Shown: piece by piece, positions 9,149 to 16,398 of the stretch
Numbering within the stretch: the first letter of the stretch is position 1
How the letters are laid out: each line of letters starts with the position of its first letter
Source: Candidatus Kapaibacterium sp.
Lineage (GTDB): Bacteria > Bacteroidota > Ignavibacteria > Kapaibacteriales > UBA7675
Assembly (NCBI GenBank): GCA_028284775.1
Contig: JANQRB010000073.1
Location: 1-64,000, forward strand
Direction of reading: 5' to 3'
DNA length: 64,000 nt
Notes under the pieces: generated by a model
The model's input: only the letters and a program-made list of their open reading frames with translations
What the model was told of the DNA's origin: nothing
Databases searched by the model: none
Program-made: the position numbers and the translations under genes

Positions 9149-9510
9149 ACTGGAAGACCCATGTAGTTGGTATGAGTTTTATTAGCTTTTTTTGCGGTTT
9201 TTTGCAATTTTTCCGGCATACCTGCGGATGAGAATTCAATGTGTAGCATGCCTGCAGAAGGGAATTCTGCCAAAAGTATATAGTTTACAAAACTACGGAA
9301 TTGTTCACTTCCAATCAAAAGAAACTTTCAGCCGACAGCCGGACGACGGCGGGACCACAGCGCGGCGGCACATCCCCGCGGGCAATCTGTGAATTGTTGG
9401 GCGAAATGTGTATTTTCCGGGCTTCGCGGGCTGGTGGCGTCCAGCGGGCCTATGGCGGCCGTCAGCAGTCGAGCACGAGCTACTCAATATTATCCTACAG
9501 TTAACAGCTT
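9149..9510. other. Divergent promoter region between atpD and a MoxR ATPase gene
   Basis: This 362-base region must hold the promoters for atpDC (minus) and the MoxR-type gene (plus). It contains poly-T runs near 9178-9213 and two imperfect 22-base direct repeats, listed separately. No convincing gene is present. Confidence 0.6.
9216..9267 (+). repeat. Pair of imperfect 22-base direct repeats upstream of atpD
   Basis: The blocks at 9216-9237 and 9246-9267 agree at 18 of 22 positions. Both begin GCAT-x-CCTGC and end GAATTC, and they are offset by exactly 30 bases. They lie 70-120 bases upstream of the atpD start in the divergent promoter region, where paired operator sites would be expected. 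No regulator can be named. Confidence 0.55.
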
Positions 9511-10827
9511 ATGGCGGATCAATTGGCAGACGCGGTCAGTTCGGCGCATCCCGCATTCAATCTTGAGGAAGCGATAGAATCTATTCTGGATGCACAGGAA
9601 TTCGTCAGGCAACGTCTCGTCAATCGCGAAGAGATCATCCGGCAGGCTTTTTTTGCTTTGCTGACAGGCGAGCACCTCTTGCTGCAAAGCCGAACCGGCG
9701 CCGGTAAAACCCTGCTGGCGGAGCAGATTTTCGGCATGTTTCATGCCGCGCGCATTTTTAAAGTGCAGGCCAGCAAGGAACAACAGCCGGACACCTATTT
9801 CGGCGGCCTCGATATTGAGCTGCTCAAGACAGGCAAGATTTTTCATAATACCGAAGGATCGCTCGTCGATTGCGAATTCGGCTTCATCGATGAAATCTTC
9901 GACGCCAATGATTTTACCCTGCGCGCTCTGCTCTCTTTGTTAAACGAGCGCGCGCTGATTCGCGGTGTGCAGAATAAAGCAGCCGTCACACACACAGTGA
10001 TCGCCTCCACCAACTACCTGCGCGTCAATGAAGTTACGGAGGCGGTGTTGGATCGCTTTCTCTACAAGGCGGTTGTGCTGCCCGACAAAAATCCATTCCT
10101 TCAGTACAAAATTGCGCAGCGCTACCTGCAGCATTCCGGCAGTATCAAGCAACCGGCCGCCACCGTCAGCTTCCAGACGCTGCAGCGTCTGAACGCTATC
10201 GTCTGCGGCAGGGACAGTGAAATACAGGTCGCCATCGACGCCGATCTGCTCTACTTTGCAAATCTCGTTGTGCGTCATTATGAATACGCCCGCAACCGAA
10301 TCCTGCGCGAAGTGAATCGCGGTTCGCAGGGACAGGCGGACGGCGATTTTTACATTTCACCGCGTACGCAGGCCAAAGCGATGGATCTGCTGCGTTGCGT
10401 GGCGCTCGTCAATGGCCGCACCACCGTTCTGCGCGAGGATGTGCGCGAGCTGAGCTACATTTTTACCACTACCAATGTTGACGAAGAGCGGCAGACCTAC
10501 CTTAAATCGTATACTTCGCTGGTGAATACCCTTTCGGTGTCGAATGGCTTCGAGCAGCTCAAAGTGCTGTTATCCTTCGGTGTTTTGCTGGACGATATTC
10601 GCAGTGACCCGTCGCTGTTGCAGCGCCCATTGAGCGAACTGCCGCAAACACCGGTTCGGCGCACTTTTATGGACTGGCTGAAGGATTCGCTGTCGGGATC
10701 TGGCGGCCAGGACGAGCAAAACAAACGCCTGCTGTCGGGTTTTCTGAAAGAGTTTATTCCGGTCTGTGAAGAGATTCGCGAGCTGAAGCAAAATCTGGAG
10801 CAGGAGTTGATGGACATTCTGCGCTGA
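9511..10827 (+). CDS. MoxR-family AAA+ ATPase
   Basis: The 438-residue protein has a MoxR/RavA-type AAA+ core. Walker A is SRTGAGKTLLAEQIF near residue 62, Walker B is FGFIDEIFDAND near residue 124, and a sensor region includes VIASTNYLRVNEVTEAVLDRF. A lid domain follows, and the C-terminus is charged and helical. MoxR ATPases act as chaperones that insert metals or mature protein complexes, usually beside a von Willebrand A partner. No such partner is next door here, so its client is unknown. The ATG at 9511 starts soon after the divergent promoter region. Confidence 0.88.
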   Translation: MADQLADAVSSAHPAFNLEEAIESILDAQEFVRQRLVNREEIIRQAFFALLTGEHLLLQSRTGAGKTLLAEQIFGMFHAARIFKVQASKEQQPDTYFGGLDIELLKTGKIFHNTEGSLVDCEFGFIDEIFDANDFTLRALLSLLNERALIRGVQNKAAVTHTVIASTNYLRVNEVTEAVLDRFLYKAVVLPDKNPFLQYKIAQRYLQHSGSIKQPAATVSFQTLQRLNAIVCGRDSEIQVAIDADLLYFANLVVRHYEYARNRILREVNRGSQGQADGDFYISPRTQAKAMDLLRCVALVNGRTTVLREDVRELSYIFTTTNVDEERQTYLKSYTSLVNTLSVSNGFEQLKVLLSFGVLLDDIRSDPSLLQRPLSELPQTPVRRTFMDWLKDSLSGSGGQDEQNKRLLSGFLKEFIPVCEEIRELKQNLEQELMDILR

Positions 10828-11505
10828 TCAGGCGGGCAGGATCAATTCCGCATCATCCGTGCGGGGATTGTTGACGCGACGGGACACCGGCCAGGCCTGC
10901 AGCACATCTTCAGCAACGCTGCGCTGCAGAAGGGCTTCAAGATCACCTGCCGGGCTGTCGGAATCCAGCCAGACCTCTTCTTCGTCCCTGTCGAGCACAA
11001 GCGGCATCCGGTCATGTAGGCCGCTCATAAAATCATTGGCTGCGCGCGTGATGATCGTAAAGCTGCGGAGAGGTGGAGAGTCGGGCGACTGCGGATCACG
11101 CCAGGATTCGTACAGGCCGGCAAAGGCCAGCATCCGATCCCGCGCTGAAGTGATGTAATAGGGGATCTTCCCTCCAGGCGTCTTTTGCCATTCGTAAAAG
11201 CCATTCACCGGCAGCAGACAACGTCGCGACTTGAATGCGGCCCGAAACGAGGGTTTCTCGCGGACCGTTTCCGCGCGCGCATTGATCATCTTGTTGCCGA
11301 TACCGGGCTCCTTGGCCCAGTGAGGGATCAGACCCCAGCGCAGCATTTCAATCTGCCGTGGGCCGTTTCCCCTGATAACGGCGAAGTTTTGCGTCGGCGC
11401 GCCGTTATAGCGTTGAGTTAGCGCCACCCTGGTGACGGGAAAATGGGCGTCAAACTGTTCGGCCAGTTCTTCTTCGCTGGCAAATTGGGCAATTCGTCCG
11501 CACAT
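10828..11505 (-). CDS. SRAP-domain protein (YedK/HMCES-like abasic-site protein)
   Basis: This is a 225-residue SOS response-associated peptidase. It begins MCGRIAQF, placing the catalytic Cys at position 2, where it is exposed after Met removal. Other conserved blocks are NARAETV, RRCLLPVNGFYEWQK, AFAGLYESW and SGLHDRMPLVLD. Family members form a thiazolidine crosslink to abasic sites in single-stranded DNA and protect them from cleavage. The gene lies 39 bases after the lpxA stop on the same strand and may be the last gene of the lipid A cluster. Its stop abuts the convergent MoxR gene with no spacer. Confidence 0.95.
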   Translation of the reverse strand: MCGRIAQFASEEELAEQFDAHFPVTRVALTQRYNGAPTQNFAVIRGNGPRQIEMLRWGLIPHWAKEPGIGNKMINARAETVREKPSFRAAFKSRRCLLPVNGFYEWQKTPGGKIPYYITSARDRMLAFAGLYESWRDPQSPDSPPLRSFTIITRAANDFMSGLHDRMPLVLDRDEEEVWLDSDSPAGDLEALLQRSVAEDVLQAWPVSRRVNNPRTDDAELILPA

Positions 11506-11544
11506 TGATTTGATCCTGCAAATGCTGCGTTATTTGCCGGCGCC

Positions 11545-12333
11545 TTACTTCGAGGCCCGATAAATTCCCCGACGCGATGCGCGAATAAATTCAACGCAAT
11601 CCTGCACTTCGGCGATCGGATCTTCGCGTTGCAGATAACTCGTCAGGCCGTCGCTGACGTTGAGGCCGGAATGAAAGATAGCGTTGTAGAACTCTTCAAT
11701 CGTTCTGATGACGTCGGCGGAGAATCCGCGCCGGCGCAGGCCTACTTTGTTGAGGCCGTACACCTTAAGTTGATTGCCTTCGGCCAGGAGGTAGTGGCAC
11801 AAGTCTTTGTTGATATACGATCCTGCGCCGATCATAGAATGGCTGCCGATATTACAGAACTGATGAACAAGCGTGCCGCCGCCGAGAATCGCCCAGTCGC
11901 CGATGTTGACGTGACCGGCCAATTCCGAACAGTTAGCCATAATTACATGGTCGCCCAGAACACAATCGTGGGCCACATGGCAATAGGCCATAATCAGGCA
12001 ATCGGCGCCGACGACCGTTTTGCCGCTGGCTTTCGTGCCGCGGTTGACGGTGGCGTATTCGCGAATTATGCTGCGGTCGCCGATGATCGCAAGTGAGTCT
12101 TCACCGCTGAATTTCAGGTCTTGCGGCTCGGTGCCTATCACGGCCCCCGAAAATATTTTGCACTCGTCACCGATTCTGGCTCCATTGGCGATATAGACGG
12201 AGTTGCGAATGATGCAGCCCGCGCCGATCGTGACGTCGTCGTCGATAACGGTATATGGACCTATCGTGACCTCGTCACCGATACGCGCTCCAGGCGCTAC
12301 AATGGCTGTGGGATGAATCTGCCGTGTGCTCAT
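11545..12333 (-). CDS. lpxA: Acyl-ACP--UDP-N-acetylglucosamine O-acyltransferase
   Basis: The 262-residue protein is built of hexapeptide repeats forming a left-handed beta-helix, ending in an alpha-helical tail. The catalytic His lies in AYCHVAHDCVLGDHV. LpxA transfers a 3-hydroxyacyl chain from ACP to UDP-GlcNAc, the first step of lipid A synthesis in the cytoplasm. Its ATG overlaps the lpxC-fabZ stop by one base (TGATG), so the two are translationally coupled. The length is normal. Confidence 0.97.
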   Translation of the reverse strand: MSTRQIHPTAIVAPGARIGDEVTIGPYTVIDDDVTIGAGCIIRNSVYIANGARIGDECKIFSGAVIGTEPQDLKFSGEDSLAIIGDRSIIREYATVNRGTKASGKTVVGADCLIMAYCHVAHDCVLGDHVIMANCSELAGHVNIGDWAILGGGTLVHQFCNIGSHSMIGAGSYINKDLCHYLLAEGNQLKVYGLNKVGLRRRGFSADVIRTIEEFYNAIFHSGLNVSDGLTSYLQREDPIAEVQDCVEFIRASRRGIYRASK

Positions 12334-13742
12334 CAGGCTTCCCGTTCTCCGACGATTGCATGAAGCTCGGCTTCCGCCACCAGTCTTTCCTCCACGTAGA
12401 CCTTAGCGCTGAGCGAAAATGTCTTTGCGCGCTGGCGCGTCATCCTGACATCGATGACAAGCTGATCGCCGGGCACGACCTGTTGACGGAATTTGGCTTT
12501 GTCGATACCCATGAACAGAACCAGCTTGGATTTGAACTCACTGGCCCGGTTGAGCATCAGCAGACCGCCCGTTTGAGCCATCGACTCGAGGATCAGGACG
12601 CCCGGCATTATCGGACGTCCCGGAAAATGACCCTGGAAAAACGGTTCGTTGACCGTTACGTTTTTGATGCCGACAATTCGGCCTACGTTGTGGTCGAGCT
12701 CCACAATTCTGTCGACAAGCAACATAGGGTAGCGATGCGGTATGACCTCCAGAATGCGCCGCACGTCGAGTACCGGCTCGCGACTGATACGAACCTTGTT
12801 CGGCGCGCTGTCATGCTGATCGAGGTACATCTTGCGGAGCATGCGGGCGAACTCGATATTGCTGGCATGCCCCGGCCGCGCCGCCAGAATCTGCGCTTTC
12901 AGCGGCACGCCCGCCAGCGACAGGTCACCGAGCATATCGAGCAGCTTGTGGCGCGCCGGCTCGTTCTTAAAACGCGGCTTGTTGTTATTGAGCAAACCGC
13001 TGTTGCCAAGCACGACTTTTTCTTTAAGACCGAAGTTCTCGGCGAAATGAAGCAATTCCTGCTCGGTCATATCCTTGTCGACGATGACGATGGCATTGTC
13101 GAGATTGCCGCCTTGAATCAGGCCATGTTCACGCAGCGCCTCTACTTCCGTCAAAAAGCAAAAGGTGCGGGCGGGCGCGAATTCCGTCAGAAACTCCTTC
13201 TCAAGATCAAAGAGTCCCGTGTGCTGGCTGCCGAGGGCTGGATTGTGATAATCGACCATCACCGTGACGCGGAAGTCATCGGTCGGGAGCGCTACGATAT
13301 CGACGCCCTTGGCTTCGTTAGTGAAACGAAGCGGCTCCCGAACCACAAGGTAGCGACGCGGCGCCTTCTGTTCGGCAATACCTGCATCAAGTAAGGTCTC
13401 TACATAGGGGAGCGCGCTGCCGTCGCCGACCGGTGGTTCGTTGGCAGTCAGTTCGATACGACAGTTATCGATTTGCAGTCCGGCCAGGGCCGCGAGCACA
13501 TGTTCGACGGTGTGAACTTCGGCATTGCCAATCGCCAATTTGGTGCCGCGTGAAATGTCATCGACATAATCCACGAGGGCAGGAATTTCTGGGCTGTCCG
13601 GTAAATCCGTGCGAACGAAGTTGATGCCATAGTCTTCCGGCGCGGGATGAAACGTGATCGTCGATTGGTTGCCGGTGTGTAAACCGATCCCGCTAAACGA
13701 TGCAGAAGTTTTAATGGTACGTTGATGAGCGTGCATCAGCAA
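12333..13742 (-). CDS. lpxC-fabZ: Bifunctional UDP-3-O-acyl-GlcNAc deacetylase / 3-hydroxyacyl-ACP dehydratase
   Basis: The 469-residue protein fuses two enzymes. Residues 1 to about 300 are LpxC, with Zn ligands in HTVEHVLAALAG and in RHKLLDMLGDL. Residues from about 325 are FabZ, with the catalytic motifs VIPHRYPMLLVDRI and GHFPGRPIMPGVLILESMAQ. LpxC performs the committed step of lipid A synthesis; FabZ dehydrates beta-hydroxyacyl-ACP, drawing on the same acyl pool. The fusion is known from Bacteroidota and Chlorobi and ties flux between lipid A and phospholipid in one polypeptide. A second Met two codons in is an alternative start. Confidence 0.98.
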   Translation of the reverse strand: MLMHAHQRTIKTSASFSGIGLHTGNQSTITFHPAPEDYGINFVRTDLPDSPEIPALVDYVDDISRGTKLAIGNAEVHTVEHVLAALAGLQIDNCRIELTANEPPVGDGSALPYVETLLDAGIAEQKAPRRYLVVREPLRFTNEAKGVDIVALPTDDFRVTVMVDYHNPALGSQHTGLFDLEKEFLTEFAPARTFCFLTEVEALREHGLIQGGNLDNAIVIVDKDMTEQELLHFAENFGLKEKVVLGNSGLLNNNKPRFKNEPARHKLLDMLGDLSLAGVPLKAQILAARPGHASNIEFARMLRKMYLDQHDSAPNKVRISREPVLDVRRILEVIPHRYPMLLVDRIVELDHNVGRIVGIKNVTVNEPFFQGHFPGRPIMPGVLILESMAQTGGLLMLNRASEFKSKLVLFMGIDKAKFRQQVVPGDQLVIDVRMTRQRAKTFSLSAKVYVEERLVAEAELHAIVGEREA

Positions 13743-13798
13743 ACAATCATTAGTGAGACATAGGTTCAGTACAGCATGATAATTCGGCGGCGGTAGAG

Positions 13799-14881
13799 TC
13801 AGCCTGCCGAACCGTCGGTGCCGGAGGGGTTTTCAGCCGCCTGCCGCTGCAGTTGATGAACCGTTTTTTGCAAGGCGCGAAATTCCTTGAGTATTGCCGG
13901 CAATTGATGCAAGGCCACAATCTGTTTAACATGGTCGCTGTGCGCAACAGCCGGGGCGCCAAAATATTTACCGGATTCTTTGATCGACTTTGCGATGCCT
14001 GACTTGGCTTCAATATAAACATCGTCGGCCGTGCTGATATGCCCCACCATACCTACCTGACCGCCGATACGATTGCGCCGGCCGACAGTCGTACTGCCCG
14101 ATATTCCCGTTTGCGAGACGATTCCCGTATGCTCGCCAATCGATGCATTGTGGCCGACCTGAACCAGATTGTCGATTTTAACCCCATTCTTGATGACCGT
14201 GGCTCCCATCGTGGCCCGGTCGATAGTGGTATTTGCGCCAATCTCGACATCGTCGCCGACGACAACCCTGCCGGTTTGAGGCACTTTTTCGAAGCTGCCG
14301 TCCTTATGTTCATAGAAGCCGAAGCCTTCAGCGCCAAGAACAGCGCCCGGGTTGATAATGCAGCGTTGCCCGATGCGTGTCCCTTCGCAGCACACCACGC
14401 CGCCGTGAATGATGCTTCCGGCGCCGATGTGTACATCGGCATACAAAATTGCACCCGGGTGCAAGATAACGTCTTCCGCAATCGAACAATTGGCGCCTAT
14501 AAGGACGCCCGCACCGACATAAACGCTGTCTGCAAGATCGGCGGCGGCATCGATCACCGCGCTTGGGTGACGAAAACCGGCAGGCAATTGTTGGCCGGAC
14601 GCAAAGAATCGCGCCACAGTCAGAAATGCCCGGTAAGGCTCGTTGACACGAATCAAAGCAAAAGAGGCAGTCGAAGCTGCCTTAAACTTTTTGTCGACGA
14701 GCAGGCAAGAGGCCTGCGTACTCGCGGCGAAACGTTCGTAGCGCTGATCAGCCAGAAAACTGATTTCACCCGGCCCGGCTTCCTCAATCTTATTGATACC
14801 TGTTAACTCAAAATCCGCATCACCCTCTAAGCTGCCGTTTACAAGTTCGCAGATCTCGTGCGCAGTTGCTGTTTTACTCAT
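13799..14881 (-). CDS. lpxD: UDP-3-O-acylglucosamine N-acyltransferase
   Basis: The 360-residue protein has the N-terminal uridine-binding LpxD domain, with NKIEEAGPGEISFLADQRYE. A long hexapeptide-repeat beta-helix follows, and the C-terminal helix carries LHQLPAILKEFRALQKTV. LpxD adds the second 3-hydroxyacyl chain to the 2-amine of UDP-3-O-acylglucosamine after LpxC acts. It sits 56 bases upstream of lpxC-fabZ and 33 bases downstream of a Skp-like gene, within one minus-strand unit. Confidence 0.97.
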   Translation of the reverse strand: MSKTATAHEICELVNGSLEGDADFELTGINKIEEAGPGEISFLADQRYERFAASTQASCLLVDKKFKAASTASFALIRVNEPYRAFLTVARFFASGQQLPAGFRHPSAVIDAAADLADSVYVGAGVLIGANCSIAEDVILHPGAILYADVHIGAGSIIHGGVVCCEGTRIGQRCIINPGAVLGAEGFGFYEHKDGSFEKVPQTGRVVVGDDVEIGANTTIDRATMGATVIKNGVKIDNLVQVGHNASIGEHTGIVSQTGISGSTTVGRRNRIGGQVGMVGHISTADDVYIEAKSGIAKSIKESGKYFGAPAVAHSDHVKQIVALHQLPAILKEFRALQKTVHQLQRQAAENPSGTDGSAG

Positions 14882-14914
14882 AGTACAGGCTGTAGCTGCT
14901 CCTCTTTCGGCTGT

Positions 14915-15637
14915 TTAGGGGGAAGCTGCGTCTTCTTTATTTTCAATATTGTTGTTGCTTGAATTATTGCTCTTGGTATCGTCCTGCGACGGGCGCCGGC
15001 GAACGCGGCGTTTGCGTTTGGGTTTTTCTCTTGTCTCTGCCGGCGCGTCTTTTAATTTTTCTTCGTACTGGGCCTTAAGGTCTTCTACGGGAATCTCCAA
15101 GCGTTCCATTACCTTGATTGTTATGTCGTAGCGAGGATTAACATATACCAGAGGGTGGGTGCTCTTGTCCCAGATGATGTCGTAGCCTTCCGCCCGCGAC
15201 ACTGCTTCTACGGCCGCTGCGATTTTTTCCTCGATCGGCTTATACATGTCGCGCACGATCTTGTCAAAATCACCGCCAGGGCCGAATTTATCGGCGGAGA
15301 ACTGTTCCAGTTCGGTTTTCAGACGTTCCTTCTCAGCTTCTTTCTTGCGTCGCTCTTCGTCACTCCAGATCAGGCGGTTTTTGCGAATTTCATCTTCCGA
15401 TTGTGCAATCAGGCGTTGTTTGTCCTCCAACTCCTTTTTCCATTCTTCCGTCATTGTTTTGATGCGCTGTTCCGCCTGCTGTGCCTCCGGAAAGCGTTCA
15501 CGAATAACCTGCGTCGCTACATACCCGACCTTCGTCTGTGCATAGGATACACCCACCGTGCAGCACAGTACGACGATAAGCACCGTCGTCCTCTGCAGTT
15601 TGTCAATTGAGCTTCGCATGACAATGCCTTTATCCAT
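14915..15637 (-). CDS. OmpH/Skp-family periplasmic chaperone with basic C-terminal tail
   Basis: The 240-residue protein has a signal peptide ending near VGVSYAQ. The Skp core starts TKVGYVATQVIRERFPEAQQ, runs through a long charged coiled coil and ends in a conserved part with YDIIWDKSTHPLVYVNP. Skp proteins hold unfolded outer-membrane proteins in the periplasm for delivery to BamA, encoded two genes upstream. It is longer than usual: a tail of about 40 residues contains KPKRKRRVRRRPS and then an Asn/Ser-rich stretch. A Met at codon 7 (15619) is an alternative start. It is followed closely by lpxD. Confidence 0.9.
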   Translation of the reverse strand: MDKGIVMRSSIDKLQRTTVLIVVLCCTVGVSYAQTKVGYVATQVIRERFPEAQQAEQRIKTMTEEWKKELEDKQRLIAQSEDEIRKNRLIWSDEERRKKEAEKERLKTELEQFSADKFGPGGDFDKIVRDMYKPIEEKIAAAVEAVSRAEGYDIIWDKSTHPLVYVNPRYDITIKVMERLEIPVEDLKAQYEEKLKDAPAETREKPKRKRRVRRRPSQDDTKSNNSSNNNIENKEDAASP

Positions 15638-15745
15638 TATTGCAAAAGAGCAGCCTTAATTGCCAGGAACTACAGTAGCGATTCTTCATAGGCAGGAGGA
15701 AGCATAAATGGAGACAAAGTTGCATCCCGAACAGGACTAATTTTA

Positions 15746-16282
15746 CTACTTCGGTTTGTTGCCGCGTCGAAGTCTGTCTATAACTTTAAAGGTAATATCG
15801 AGCGCATCTTCGTGAAACACCACCATCTGGCTTGATGTATCCAAGACAAGCGACATCTTTTCTTCTTTCGCCACCGCCGAGACGGCCGTCGCAATCAGAT
15901 CACGGATCGGCTTCAATAAATCCTCACGCCGCTGGTTGAGTTCCGCCCGCTTGGTCTGTTCGTACTGAAGTATCTCCTGTTCCATTGCGCGGATGGCATT
16001 TTCTTCGCTGGTTTTGGCATCGGCCGTCATCAGTTTTTCCTGCTGCCGGTATTTCAGAATGCGCTCTTCATAGTCTTTCCGCATTTGAATCGCCGTATCC
16101 TGGATACGTTTTGAAAGGTCCGTCAATTCCTTGTCGGCTTTTTGGGCAACATCGAGTTCTTCGATGATTTTGCCTCTGTCAACGATGCCGATTTTTGTGG
16201 ATTGAGCAGGCAGCATCACTGGCAGCATAAGCACGGCGCTCAGCATCACAAGCCAGGAAGGGATGAACACTCTGCGACTCAT
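15746..16282 (-). CDS. OmpH/Skp-family periplasmic chaperone
   Basis: The 178-residue protein has a signal peptide ending MLPAQS. The typical Skp start is TKIGIVDRGKIIEELDVAQK, then a long coiled coil, and the C-terminal strand is MSLVLDTSSQMVVFHEDALD. It is of standard Skp length, unlike the longer paralog immediately downstream. It lies between bamA and that paralog on the same strand, the common bamA-skp-lpxD order. Confidence 0.93.
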   Translation of the reverse strand: MSRRVFIPSWLVMLSAVLMLPVMLPAQSTKIGIVDRGKIIEELDVAQKADKELTDLSKRIQDTAIQMRKDYEERILKYRQQEKLMTADAKTSEENAIRAMEQEILQYEQTKRAELNQRREDLLKPIRDLIATAVSAVAKEEKMSLVLDTSSQMVVFHEDALDITFKVIDRLRRGNKPK

Positions 16283-16398
16283 GTAACGTCCTTCGATAAG
16301 CGTGAGAAATTCCGGTCGGATATTTTTAAAAATACCGGCAAATATACGAATTAATGCGCGAACGACAATGTAGACGGCAGACCCTGTTAAATCGCTTT

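Noticed and set aside
9511..10827. Idea that the MoxR ATPase is part of a defence or metal-insertion island
   Set aside because: No von Willebrand A partner or nuclease lies nearby; its neighbours are ATP synthase and lipid A genes.
12324..13394. Long plus-strand open frame of 356 codons opposite lpxC-fabZ
   Set aside because: It is a shadow of the minus-strand LpxC-FabZ gene, which has all its catalytic motifs.
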